Shown piece after piece: positions 24,098 through 36,695 of a DNA stretch of 64,000 nucleotides. Origin of the DNA: Leucocoprinus leucothites (Eukaryota > Basidiomycota > Agaricomycetes > Agaricales > Agaricaceae); assembly GCA_013368445.1 (NCBI GenBank), contig JAACJO010000013.1:682001-746000 (forward strand). Reading direction: 5' to 3'. The notes under the pieces were generated by a model, which worked only from the letters and a program-made list of their open reading frames with translations, was not told the origin of the DNA and made no database searches. The position numbers and the translations under genes are program-made. Every line of letters begins with the position of its first letter. The stretch's first letter is position 1.

Positions 24098-25787
24098 ATG
24101 CCCCTCAAACGTCCTCATGACTCTACACCGCTCGATGCCCGTGATAAAAAACGTCTGCACTCTGTATCTCTCCCGGTAACCCCGGCTGCTTCCCATATAT
24201 CTTTTTCAACGCCCCTGAAGACACCCCATACACCATACCCTCCTCATCCTTTTGACTCTCCGGGGAATCCCTTTGGCAGAAAAAGGATAAAACACCTCAC
24301 CCGAGCACTTCCAGAATCCACATCGTTCTCCAAACATCTTCCACTACGCTTTCAGTTTATCAGGACAGGATCCGCTAGTACTCGACAAGGCGGAGTTTAC
24401 CGTGTCGTCCAAGTTCCACTGAGCTACACATTTATTCATCTGCGGTGCTTGATTGCTTGGTTGTTCTCTGGACTACCTGGCCATGGTGGCGTCGATGAAC
24501 ATCTTTTCGAAGTGAAGAAAGATGTTTCGATATACAGCCACTTGTATAAGCCTGGCCAAGTGAAATCTGGCCAGACCTGGGTCAAGCTCTCAAGCTCTCA
24601 AGACCCATATCGTTATCGACAAGGCTACTTTAATGACGACGAAGAGGAGCGGGAGGAGGATCAGTTGGCCTCCGATGCCGAAGAAGGTTTTGGCGAGGAA
24701 GAGGACGGATTGGAAGACTGCGAGGACGAAGAACAAGAAGACTGGAAGTGGGAAGACGAAGATGACTTCACCCTAGTACATGCATGGCCTAAAGGCCCTG
24801 AGCTTGGGCGTGCTATTATCTACGTGAGTTTCCACTTTTACAGTTCTTGTTCAAACACTGAGTCCCTCCAAAATCCAGCACCATTCACTCACTACGCAGA
24901 TCCACATTACTGTCAATCAAACTAGTATCCCGCGGCGCCGTGGCCGTTCGAATACCCCTTACGTTTTTTCCGCTCGAGGTCGCATCTGGCTCTCTGCTCC
25001 CCCTCTTCCTCGACCAGTCTTTGCTGTCCCCGCAAAGAAGGTGGAATCTCCTGGTCATAAACGAAAGTCATCACCAAAAGTGATCGAGGACAATGATGCG
25101 GATGGTGATACAGAGGAAGCCAGCGAAACGGAATCAGATACCGAGGATGACAAGGATGACGAACAAGGGGAAGATGTCAATCTCGAGCTCGATGCCGAGC
25201 ACTGGAACAGGTCATCAAACGCCTTCGCTAAGTTCCTAGCTCGGTACATGGGCTCCTTGCTCCCTGAATCCACACCCTCATCTTCTCGTGTCGCTTCGAG
25301 TTTTGACCACGAAGAGGAGTACCTCAGCGAAGGCGATACACTTCAATATCCCTCTACTCCAGGTCTTACGCGCTCGTCCTCTGTGCCTTCATCCCCTGGG
25401 CCTACGCTTGCAACCTCCTCTCCCCCCCGCGCTTCGTCATCCGTGCCTGTCAGGGTAGTATCGCCCTCGACATCCGACGCTGAGGATAGCGAAGGAGGGT
25501 ATATTACCCTCTCACTTCCTGCCCTGACACCGTTCCCAGTCAAAGCGCGTCCGATACGAAAACGAATGGAAAGGATTGAAAAACGAATGGGGAAGATGAA
25601 GAAAGGGAAGTGGCTATGCCAACATGATGATAAAGACGACGAGGAAGAAGAAAAGGATGAGCTAGGGGAGGACGATCAGAATGAAAATGTTGCGCCAGTT
25701 CCGACTAAAGTAACAGGCAAAGGTGTACGGACAGAAGAAAGTGAACCACTTGACTGGGACCCATTCGGTGACGAGGAGGAGTTATAA
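24098..25787 (+). CDS. Large acidic protein of unknown function (537 aa)
   Basis: Exons are 24098-24823 and 24900-25787, separated by a 76-nt GTGAGT...CAG intron in phase 0. The start is MPLKRPHDSTPLDARDKKRL. Residues 70-150 form the most ordered part (RFQFIRTGSASTRQGGVYRV, SYTFIHLRCLIAWLF, EHLFEVKKDVSIYS). Its layout recalls the pRiA4b Orf3-like fold seen in some fungal proteins, but I cannot confirm this. Long Asp/Glu runs follow (around residues 180-225, 320-360 and 500-530), and Ser/Pro-rich stretches fill the second half. Basic clusters such as RPIRKRMERIEKRMGKMKKG suggest a nuclear location. The acidic runs resemble those of histone- or chromatin-binding proteins. Function is not assigned. 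Confidence 0.72.
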
Positions 25788-26158
25788 TTAGTTGATTGTT
25801 TCTTCGCTCTATGGGTTGCTGGAATATTTTCTGAGCTATCATATCAAGGTGGAACCCGTTTCCGGTTGTTCGATGCCACATCGCTCCTAGAGCAGTCATT
25901 ATTTACTTGCAATATGTACCTAATACAGACAACAGACCAGGGATATCTTTATTCAGGCATCGACTGCCCAATGGATTTGACGACCTAGCTGCTCAGAACC
26001 AGTTCAGAACTTCAGCTTGAGACCAACCGACCGGACACATGCACTGAGGATATCTAAGTTATAACTATGTCCTAGAAAAGAAGAGCAATGAGCGACAACG
26101 AGTTGCATGTTGTGACACGTGCCCAAACGCCCGCCATGTAGATCTCGGTCTCTTGTAG
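25788..26158. other. Intergenic between convergent genes
   Basis: Shared 3' flank of the acidic-protein gene and the first F-box-like gene. No gene seen. Confidence 0.45.
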
Positions 26159-27834
26159 CTATGTCTCACTACTGTGATAGGGATATGGTACAAGGTCAAC
26201 TACGAGAAGAGAGCGCCGTTGTCTATCTCTATACAGAACCAAGCGACCAATATCCTCACTGAACGCGCTCAGTTTTGAGAATGACATGTCAAGGTCGGAT
26301 ATCCACACAGGGACCTTCTCCACCTGAAGACGTGGCTCGATGTCTGGCCCTGGCATTAAGTCATGACTTGCAATGCAGAAAAGCCGGTGAGACTCATTCA
26401 TAGATAACGAGGTCGACACACCCAACATTTTCCCGACTCCCCAATACGCATGAGATGCGAAAGCATCATGCTGCAGCAATCTTTTCACTACTGGCTGCTT
26501 TTCCCGGTCATGGGGCATCCAGACGCCCTGTAAGTCTCCCTTCACCGATGCAGTCACCATGTGGGATACGCCCGGGGACCATCGGATGTGCGACGAAGTA
26601 TGGTAAGAGAGCGGTATTGCATGTAGCAGCTGGATAGAACAAGAAGTCGTGTTGAATCGGCGATCTTCTACAGTTTGGATTTCAAAAACACGCAATCCGC
26701 CTCGTTTGGTGTGAACAACAAATACATTGTCATGAATGAATTCCACCAGCTATCAAGGCCACATCAGTAAAATCACAATTGACCGTACATCCACTCACAA
26801 GGACGGACTGATCTCGGAATGGGATCTGAGTGATCGGTTCCAATACATAATCCAAGGTGCACCCACGGGCATCATTGTATCTATAAACCACAATGGCCTC
26901 TCCAACGACGATCTGTTCAGGGTGTGTACAGACTTCCACGAAGTATTGCTCATTGAGGGCGGTCTTTCGAGATACCAAAGCACGCGGAGGTTTCTGAAAC
27001 CTCGCATTTCCGGTTGAAACCAATACAGAAGACGCTGCGTGGCCACTCAGCTCGAGGTCGTATATAAAGGTTCGTGGCTTCCCTTCAAACAGCCTCAGCA
27101 TTGAGCCCCTTCGGGGGGATTCCCTAAAAGATACTTACTATGGTTCACCACAGTCCCTGCGACTCGGAAGAAGGCACCCATACGGGAACGATCATTCCAC
27201 AAGGAGTACTTGATGACTTCTCGTTCCTTCGAGATTGCGGGGTCGTTTTTGGTTGGATCGAATAAAAATTGTGGTTGGGGAGTAGCGGAATCTAAGTCAA
27301 AGGCGCACACGTATGAAAATGAGTACCCAACCAGCAGCCACCGACCACCCGGAAGGAGGTAATGTAAGGCTAAATGAGGTTCATTAACATTCGGGACCCT
27401 CAAGTCTACTATTCGTGAGTCGTAACGAGATCGTTTTGGTGTTTGCCACGCATCTTGAGCGAGACTTCTTCTCAAATACCAGTTCTCTAGCTCTTTGGAG
27501 GTGTAGCGGTCCAGAGGCTCTTCTGGAGGTTCGATATTATACTCTTCGCAGAGCCTACGAGTAAGTCTGTACCAAATATGACGAGTATTGGTAACTTGAC
27601 AGAGGATTTTGCAGCACTGTAGTTGCCATGGTTTTCGGTTTATGGAGAAACGTGGATTGCCGTAAAGACACGCACCAATCTCATAGACAGTAGACTAAAA
27701 TGATCTAAATGTGTACATATGTCCAGTAAAATTTCACTCGGCAGAGAAAACAGCGTGGTGGAAGACCTCTTCGCAAGGTTGGACGTCGGATGTTGGTGGA
27801 TTTTTGGATAGGTGGAACGAACGCGAGGGGCCAT
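26159..27834 (-). CDS. F-box-like protein, tandem copy A (503 aa)
   Basis: This is probably a substrate adaptor of an SCF ubiquitin ligase. Exons are 27834-27676, 27616-27139, 27082-26799 and 26749-26159 (159, 478, 284 and 591 nt). The start is MAPRVRSTYPKIHQHP. The F-box-like motif reads LFSLPSEILLDICTHLDHFS near residues 25-50 and is split by the first intron after its MRL. The rest carries repeated beta-rich blocks with GGRWLL, FIYDLELSGH, IRWSPG and FAFSEDIG-type motifs, suggesting a propeller-like region. The second-intron acceptor was set by homology with the two paralogues, which also have a 284-nt third exon. Target unknown. Confidence 0.8.
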
Positions 27835-27995
27835 TTCTGTTGAAGGGATGCCCAAAGAAGGTGGATTGATAGAGTAAACCAACGAGAGTGTTAACAAAAG
27901 AGAGAAGAGACTACTGTAGCCAGTATCAAAACAACACTGCATGCGTTTACATAAGAATAAGCGCCTTGGACTAATAATGTAACGGCACTTTGGAT

Positions 27996-29652
27996 TTATT
28001 GGTGAAGATATCGTGGTGCAGTAAAGTCAACAACAACTATCGAGGTATGACTACCGTCATCATAAATCACAAAACGGCCTAGATCTTCATTGAAAGCAAT
28101 CACCTTCGCTTGTATTTCTAAGTCAGGCACCCGAAAACCGTTGAGCGATTGTTTGAGGCAGTTGAGCAGAGCTGAACCACCTCTGACGTTTATCCAGGGA
28201 TGGTGTACGATTTCCATGGGTGCACTGGAAGCACTCAGGAAGGTAGAGACTGAGGTACCCAATTTCCAGCCGCTCGTTTTATTCAGGAACTTCTCGTGCT
28301 TGCCAAGCTCTAGGACTGTGGGAGGTATCGACCTATCATGTGGTACCCGCAAACCCTTGAATTCTCCTTCATGGGTTATCGAAACAACGTATGATTCGAG
28401 AGGAGACCACTGAATGTCGGAGCAGAAATCGTAAGAGAACGGTACGGTATGTAATAGTTTGAATGTACTTGAGGATTCGCAGCCCGTCGTTGACTCAGAA
28501 CCAACAATATCGAACAGTCGTATAGCATCTCGAGACGTGCAGATTGCGAGCACGTTATCATATATAAAAGCGGCTAGCTGGATCTTTATAAGTTACGCTG
28601 AGCATGAATGGGATATCTTGACATACGCGAATCTGATCTCCTATAAAACAAGTTTGTGCAGCGGGTTTGATTGAACAATAATCACTGCTTCCGGAAGCAT
28701 ATTGAAACTCGTAGGCCAAGATGTCTTGGTTCTTTCGATCGCTCGGGTCACGGCGAACTTCAACATAATAGCGCTTATTGAGGGCAAATCGTCCCATATA
28801 CCAGCCCTTTCGGGCGTAGCTACGAAATGCTGCAACGAATGACGCGGTCGGGGTCGCGCTGGCGCCATGTCCACTAAGCTGTACAGAGTAAATGAAAGAA
28901 CGCGCATTGTCTATAGTAGAGTTCAGATGATTAAACATTGTGTTCAGAAAGAAACTGACCCTTGTTGAAAGTATTTCCGGCCACATAGAAGGTAAAGCAT
29001 GGGCTTGAGTAGTCGAACCAGAAGGTGTACCGAACGTATTCCGAGGCCAACTTCTCGTCGAAATCCAAAGGATTGAAAAGATATTTCCGGGCCGGATCAA
29101 CGGAATCAAGGTCATATACCAGCATACGCGAAGTGGAATGGGCGAGCAGGAACCATTGTCCACCTGGAAGAAGGTAGGGCACAGGTACAACAAAGTCGTC
29201 AATATCTTGGGTTCTGAGATCAAGACGGCGAATATGAGGCTCGGCCGGCTGCTGTGACTCTAATACGGTGTGGGCTGTGCTCCTCCGTAACGTCCAGTTC
29301 TCTAGCTGTTCGATGCTATAGTTTGATATACCTTCTTCTGGGGGAACAAGGCCGTGCTCCAGTTGTAGCCTGCTAATGACTCTGGACCATAGGTGGCGAG
29401 ATCTCGTTATTTGAGACAATTTTCTGCAGGTCTACAGCAGATTAGATGACTGGAGGACGTATAGGGGGTATTGCGCACCATTCTCACCGCGAATATACTC
29501 AAGTAATCCAGCTGCGCTAAGACCTCCACCAATAATTCGGTAGGGAGCGAAAGGAACTCGTACATATGACTCCTGCTACATAGAGCTAGTGAAACGCTAT
29601 TCCAGACGAGAGGTGATAAAATAAACCATTGATAGAGTGAGAAGAAAAACAT
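27996..29652 (-). CDS. F-box-like protein, tandem copy B (503 aa)
   Basis: Exons are 29652-29479, 29431-28960, 28910-28627 and 28577-27996 (174, 472, 284 and 582 nt). The F-box-like block is YEFLSLPTELLVEVLAQLDY followed by SIFAVRM. The next exon opens TCRKLSQITRSRHLW. Later blocks include LLPGGQWFLLAHSTSRML, FIYSVQLSGHGA and AAFIYDNVLAICTSRDAIRL. I chose the ATG at 29652 because upstream bases align with copy C, whose frame is closed upstream of the matching ATG. An in-frame ATG at 29709 would add 19 residues. The gene lies head-to-tail with copies A and C and is closest to C. Confidence 0.8.
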
Positions 29653-30321
29653 GAAAACCGCATCAGAGGGGATGCTTAAAGCGTGAGAATCCTTGACCAG
29701 CTTCGCCATAATACTTGCTGGGAGCTCGGACTAAACTAACACAAAGCCACTCACCCGGAAGAGCCAAACGACAACGACCTGGTTAGAGCTGGGCTCAGGA
29801 GAATAGTTAGGAGCACCCTTCTAGGCGGTGTAAGGCCAGACTTTATGAAACAAGGTCTTTCCACTGCTTCGCCATTTGACCTGCAGTCATCTTTTCAAGC
29901 AAGGTCGCGTCGTCGGCTTCGACAATTGGGTCTGTTTTGGGACATGGTTGCAGTGGCTTGGCGAAGCTATAATGACGAAGATTTCTATCATTGACGATCA
30001 ATGGACACGCCTGTTAGCACCATTCAAAACTGATATCGCTATTCCCTCCGCTACACAGGATACTGTGACACAGTTGTTTCCGGACTCGCACGTACCTTAA
30101 AACCCAAGAAAGCATATGTATAATCCGCCAATTGTAAATTCTCTGCTACAAAATCCGTAGTGGAATAGGGAAAAGAGGAGCATCTCAGAGCCAAGGTTGC
30201 GGTTGTAAACTCAATTCACCTCAGTGGTGCTTCAAAGGCTCCTAGAATCAGTTTCATCTTGCTTCACGGACATATAAGAGAACTGATTTATCTTGAGGAC
30301 TAGAATTTTTAGGACTAGAAT
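29653..30321. other. Spacer between F-box-like copies B and C
   Basis: No gene seen. The upstream end shares similarity with the 5' flank of copy C (ATTCTCACGC...), as expected of a tandem duplication. Confidence 0.45.
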
Positions 30322-31987
30322 TTATTTGTGAAGATAATGTGTGGCGGTGAAATCAACAACGACTACCGAAGTGTGACTACCGTCGTTATATATCACAAAA
30401 CGGCCCAGATCCTCGCTGAAACCTATGATCTTCGATCGCATCCCCAGGTAAGGCACTCGAAAGCCATCTAGTGGCGGTACGAGGCAGTTGAGCGAAGGTG
30501 GATCGCCTCTGACGTTGATCCAGGGATGACATGTTATTTCCATGGGCGCATCGTAGGCACTCTGGGAAATAGAGAACGATGTATCCAGTTTCCACCCGGT
30601 CATTTTGTTCCAAAACTTTTCCTGCCTGCCAAGCTCTAGGACGGTGGGAGGTTCCGATCTATCGTGCGGTATCCGCAGGCCTTTGAATTCTCCTTCACGC
30701 GTTATTGCGACCATGTATGATTCAAGGGGAGACCATCGGATGTCGGAGTAGAAGTTGAAACAGAACGGTACGGTATGTAGTAACTTGAACGTGGTTGGGG
30801 AAGTACGGCTCGTCGCTGATCCAGAGTCAACAATGTCATACAACCGTAAAGCGTCCCGAGTAGTGCAAATGGCAAGCACGTCGTCGTATATGAAGGCTGC
30901 AAGCTATTGATTCTGTGAGTTTCCGGGAAACAGGGGTATAATTCCGACATACACATATCCGGTCTCCTACAAAACAAGTTTGGGCAGCGGGTTTAATCGA
31001 ACAGTAACCGCCGCTTCCAGGAGCGTGTTGAAACTCATAGGCCAAGATGCTCTGGACTTTGCTGTCATTTGGATCACCCCGTACTTCGATGTAGTAACGC
31101 TTGTTGAGCGCAAATCGTCCCAGATACCAGTCCTTTCGACTGGAGCTGTGAAAAGCCGCAACGAATGACGCAGTCAAAGTTGCATTAGCGCCATGCCCGC
31201 TGAGTTGGACAGCATAAATAAAGGAACGCGCGTTGTCTATGGTGGGGTTCAGACTGTTTATCGTTGTTTTCAGAAAGAGACTGACCCGCGTCAAAGGCAT
31301 TTCCGGCCACATAGAAGGAAAAGCGTGGGCTAGAGTGGTCGAACCAAAAGGCGTACCGAACGTATTCCGAGACCAATTTCTTATCGAAGTCCAAGGGATT
31401 AAAAAGGCATTTGCGGATTGGAGCAACGGAATCGAGGTCATATACCAGCATACGCGAAGTTGAATGTGCGAGCAGGAACCATCGTCCCCCTGGAAGAAGG
31501 TAGGGCTCAGGGATAACCAAGTTATCGATATCTCGTGTCTTGAGATCAATGAGGCGAACATGAGGTTGGGCTAACTTTTGAGAGTTCAACGCAGCATAAG
31601 CCATGCTTCTTCGCGACACCCAGTCTTCCAACCCTTTGGCACTATATTTCGACATGCCTTCTTCTGGGGGGACAATACCACACTCCAGCTGTAGTCTGCC
31701 AATGACCCCGAACCATAAGTGGGGAGACAATGTTATTTGATATAATTTTTTGCAAGTCTATAGTAGAATGAATGGCCGCTGAGCATGTTAGAAGTACTAC
31801 ACACCATTCTCACTGCGAATATGCTCGAGTAATCCAAACGCGCCAGGACGTCCACCAGTAACTCGTTAGGGAGTGAAAGGAACGCATTTACATGTCTTGG
31901 GCAACATAAGTCCCGTGGAATATTTTGCCGGGCGAGATGTGACGAGATGAACCATCGGTAAAGGTTCCAGGGCGAGAATAATGACAT
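30322..31987 (-). CDS. F-box-like protein, tandem copy C (506 aa)
   Basis: Exons are 31987-31805, 31757-31286, 31236-30953 and 30903-30322 (183, 472, 284 and 582 nt); the last three match copy B exactly in length. The start is MSLFSPWNLYRWFISS. The F-box-like block reads FLSLPNELLVDVLARLDYSS, then TCKKLYQITLSPHLW. The same beta-rich blocks follow (LLPGGRWFLLAHSTSRML, FIYAVQLSGHGA, LAAFIYDDVLAICTTRDALR). B and C look like a recent duplication, and A is an older member. Expansion of F-box genes is common in Agaricomycetes. The substrate cannot be inferred. Confidence 0.8.
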
Positions 31988-32392
31988 GACTGCAACAACT
32001 ACGATGCACCAGAGGACGTGTTATTAGGCGTGAGAATATTTTACTGTCTTCACATGTTTACAGGGTCATCGATCAATCAATCATCTGTATCAATCATCAA
32101 CACGCTACCTAATGCATTTAGTGCAGCATGTAATATCATGTAAGTACTTCTGGCAACGCCCCGACCATGCGGCTGCGAGGGTGCTGCAGACCTTATCGAT
32201 CGATCTGCCTTTTGGCTGATATGAAAATATTCAGAAGTTGCTTTCATACCTCAGGCTGTGACACTACCTCGCCCAACCTCGGTACGCCACCAAAACGATT
32301 GCCTGCAGGTTGTTCGTTGAGCCACTTGGTTACAGCCATTGATCTATCCGCCCTCCTCTTCTCGACTACCGTCTGAGTTGCTCACTTCTCCC
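31988..32392. other. Divergent intergenic region
   Basis: Lies between divergent copy C and the Ulp1-like gene. No gene accepted. Confidence 0.45.
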
Positions 32393-35300
32393 ATGAAATC
32401 ATCAAGCGACGGAAGCATTGAAGAGGCATCAGGTCGAAGAGTTACCAACCGCTCCAGTAGGCACAAGCCGCGCCTAACTTTTCGACAGCTACTAAGTGAT
32501 ATATTTTCTCCTTAGTATCCCACGAGGATCGCTCAACAGGACAGCACGGAGGTGGGTTCGGCCGGCATTTGGTTTACGTTGTCAAGTACTCAGCTTCTGA
32601 ACAGCTACCGAAGCTCAGATCCATCAAGGTATATCGAAAGGTCTCTCATCAACAATATCCCTATCCATTTCGCCTCTTTTCTGACGTTGTATTCACCCAC
32701 TGACTTCAAACTCGCTATTTGTGGACCTGTTACCTCTAGAAATTCAGTCCTTAGACGAGTTCCCGTCTACCAGTCGCGTCAAGAATGGGGAGAGGCAACT
32801 CAAAGAGTCAGATAACCTGCTTCAGGTATATCTTGACGACAAGTTTAGTTTTCCGCGGCGCCATCTCTACGTCGACGCAGCCGTCGAGAGACTTCTCGTT
32901 CGCAAGCAGATCCCTGCTAGTGAGAGAGCAATCAAAAAGCGGAAGATGCACACAACCGTTACGAAGTTAGCGAAACACGAGAATATCTTCCGAAAGCTTT
33001 TGGGCTACGCGAGCGAAAACAAGGAACACGATTTTTCTGTGAGTTTGAATAGTACTTTGAATTCCCAAACTCAGTCCACCATAGAAAGTAACATATTCGG
33101 CAATAAAACCGGCGCACACGACGCTTATGGGTGTTCTGGTTCAACCTCACGTGCCTTTCAGTGAACTGGCAAGAATTCTCGATCTAACTACGCTTCCTAA
33201 GGCTTACTTATACTCACGTCGGGATGCCATCAAAGTAGTAGACTTTGCTGACATTTTCACCCGGGAAACTGAAGTACCGGAGATGACATCTACTGTAAGC
33301 CATCGCTTTCATCCATATTCATACTCACTGGAGGTTTATAGGCTGAGACAAATGCGCGTTTTCGCATTTCGTCTATCCTAAAAATGATCGTTGCTATGAT
33401 TCGAGATAAAGAGATACTCGCTATAGGAGAAGAGCTATCTCTTGGCTTTTGTGGAGATAAAATCGGTCCTATTGAGGTTCAGCACGTGAATGGTGACGGT
33501 GCAGTTCTAAGCACTTTTATGTCGGGCAGGTTGGATTATGCCTGTTTCAGGGGCCCATTGCGCCAGATTGAAGAAGTGCTTGAATATGACGAAATTCGTA
33601 TTGCAGATGCACTAAACCGAATTCGGGCGCCATGTACGTTCTCCACGTACCACTTTGGTCATTTGAGGCTGATGTCCTTCGTCTAGTATTCCAACCATTT
33701 GTTCGCACCAGATTCGATGATTTCATGGCCACTCTGGAACAGAACGTCCAAGGGGCTCTTCGCTCCACTGGTTCGCCGAGTGTAACACTCTGCTGGGACG
33801 TATTTGCGCTTGAGGCGAAACACATGAACGAGAGATTCTCCTATAATAACGGTGGGGTCAAGGCCAACTTTTTGTCCACAGCCGTTTCTGAAATCATGCA
33901 GAAATCTCGGCTGCAACAAAAACCGATTCTGTTCAGGTACTTCAGAATGACGATTTTCAACGCTCTAGTACTAGGGACACGACGAATGGAAATCATTACG
34001 ATCTCAAAACCAAACAGTCTCATATATATGATGACGTACATGCTACTTCAGTTTGCACTCTTGGTTCTGAAGCATGTACGACCCAGGATCAATCCTTCGA
34101 ACCAGAGCCACTTTCCGCACTCGGTACGACACCCTTCAATCTCTTGCTGCCTACTTCTAATTCAGCCATCTAGAGATCTTCACTCGCAATCCCATCTGTT
34201 GGATCGACGCTCACAAACAATTGTGGACTCTATCACCCGAAACCTTTGTTGATGCAGCATTATTGGATCGATATCTCCTCACGGTCTTTGCGTCAGAGCA
34301 GATTGTCTGCCATGCACAATATATTCCATTCGATTTCTTGCACAGCTCCGATCCAGATGATCAAGAAATTGCCAACTTTCGCAGCCTCGCGGGTATTTCT
34401 CACTGCGCAGATCCTCACCAACTCGTACCTGTGACTGGTATTATTCATCAATCTGACCACTTCTATGTCGTTGTTATCCTACCCCATCTCAAAGAGGTCC
34501 ATATCCTCGGAAAAGAGATATTGGCTCCAAAACAATACCAAGCCGAGAACGGATGGGATTACTGGAAGGCGCGTTTATCTGGAGTTTCTCTCTACTATGG
34601 GTGGGACATGCGCAACTACCGTGTCTTGCATACCGATTGGCCTCAGAACGGATTTGATTGTGGCCCGATTGCTTGCCAAGTGATCACTTTCATCTTGCGG
34701 CATGGTTTCACGCGGAATGCCCAAGGGTTCTGGGATATACCTGTTCTTTCATGTGCTCATGAAATGCGTCGCTCCATGGTTTTGAAGGTGGTCGAAGAGA
34801 CACTCAAAAGCTTGACTTGGTATTCTAGTCTAGACCGCGAGAATCCCGCATTTCTGGATAACCTATATAAAGCGGACATGGATGATATGCGACGCCAGGC
34901 TCACGATTTTGGCAAGAACATTTATCAAACGAGGAGTTTCCTTGATGTTCTTGAAAAACTGGATCGGAAGTCACTCGCATGTGAGGTCTGCGCAGAGGGC
35001 CGGAAGTGTAATGTTCTCTCCCGTGAATCAGTCCAGGGACCACCTTCCCCCACAGGCCCCTTTTCCTTCCAATCAGGTACAGTCATGAGCAGTAGGGAGA
35101 CTTTATAACACTGACCGACTCTGGCCCTGGTCAGCTTGCGAGAATGATGACTATCCTGTCTCTGATGATTCCTTGGATGAAAACGAAGTCAACGATATGC
35201 TTCTGCAGATCCTCTCCTCCAGCTCAGAAGCTGGCGAAGAATCGGATGACTCAAATTCCCAATTGTCCTTGTCGGAGTTGCCTGGTCCCGTAGAAGAGCC

Positions 35301-35957
35301 TGATAGAGATGACGTTCTGTCGGAGAAAGAGGTCCTTGAACGTCTGGCGGACAGAAACAACTTCAACGCCGGGAGCCAAGATACAAGTCGTAACATTGAT
35401 GGAGCGAGTAGAACAAAGAACAGAGCAAGGCGAGAGGGCTCTGACGCACCTGGGAGCCGACAATCTGAGCAAACGTCTGGGCCGCCCATGACCCCTGGGA
35501 TCTCTGGGTCAGAATACGAGCCTAAGGAAACATCGACAAAACAATCGCGACCAAGAGATCTGAAAGATCACTTGCCTCAAGTCATCGGACAATGTCTGGC
35601 TATGTACGCTTTTCTGATTTGGTCTACGCTCACATTTATGATTGTTCATTTTCTGCAGCAGCACCAAGATTTCGGACTCCGAGCCTCAAAAACCCGATGT
35701 TATCAAGTTTGGTATCTCAAGCAGCAATGATTGGCTTTTCGGTCTCCTTGACTGTACCGGCAACACTCGACTGTGCTACGTTACAGACACTTCGACGATC
35801 AGAACCGAAGAAGATCTCAAGGACATGTTATTTCTGTTACTGACCTGGGTAAGCAACCCGTTTTACTGTCTGTAATGCCCTTTCATTCATCGTTTGATTT
35901 CAGATGATTGTCCCTGGCCACGAAGTTCTCCAACATTTTCCCAAGTTAGACACGTGA
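32393..35957 (+). CDS. Ulp1/C48-like cysteine peptidase domain protein (982 aa, 12 exons)
   Basis: C48 enzymes cleave SUMO or related tags, and in fungi large Ulp1-like proteins also occur with DNA transposons. Exons are 32393-32456, 32516-32551, 32594-32628, 32748-33038, 33085-33294, 33342-33633, 33687-33936, 33969-34123, 34174-35076, 35135-35603, 35659-35848 and 35904-35957, all in phase. The N-terminal 440 residues are unrecognised (blocks TTLMGVLVQPHVPF and MIVAMIRDKEILAIGEELSL). The peptidase-like part has a His in SDHFYVVVI near residue 538 and WPQNGFDCGP near 600, giving the oxyanion Gln and the catalytic Cys. The acidic third member expected after the His strand is not obvious (VHILGK). 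A Ser/Glu-rich linker and a short conserved-looking end (SSSNDWLFGLLDCTGNTRL) follow. The first three exons are the weakest. It could be a host gene or a domesticated transposon gene. Confidence 0.68.
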
Positions 35958-36695
35958 ACCCTTCAAAAACATCCTAGTCTCCTAATCTATTTTACCGACC
36001 CGAGTACATAGCTCCGATGTAGGATGGTATCATTTGTGGATGAAATAAAACTAGGAGTGCAAAGCTTCACTCGAACTTGTACTATTCTGGGCCCGGAGGA
36101 GGATCAAGTTTCTCCTTCCTGAACCAGGATGTTGGTATGAGTGAGGGTGGTGGATGGTCAGGTGAGAGTGAGAGAGATAAACTCATGGGGTCTCAAGGGT
36201 GGAAAATCCATGATTTGCAGTGAACTTGGAGGCAATGCAAATGAAATTACCTTCTGAGAGAATTCGGCGAAGATTGAGGTATTCTGTGTGTCCAAAGAGC
36301 TCACAGGCATAAGTCCTGTGGAGTCCATGAGGATCAGAATTCTATCCCCAATGCCAGCTTGTGTCAACGTCAGTGACTACAGAATCATAGAGCAGCCTGG
36401 GTCCCAATACTCATTATTACCGGATTTGAGTATCCTCCAAATATTTCAGTTTTGTAGAAGGTGTCAGATCATATTTCTGTACTGCCCAGGCTCAGGTTTA
36501 CCAGTTTCTTTGTTCCCTGGTTATCCTTGACAGTGAATTTTGACGAATATGCCTTGTTTTGTAAGACACTAAAGACCCAATCACATGCTCGGGGTTATCT
36601 TCGTCGATGGGCTACCTTGGGAGGCATGTGACGACTCGCCACTTGCCCAATTACTGAGAATGGACTTCACTTGCAGCACGGGGACTTCATCAATC
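35958..36695. other. Intergenic, no gene seen
   Basis: 3' flank of the Ulp1-like gene. Short frames on both strands lack motifs. Confidence 0.4.
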
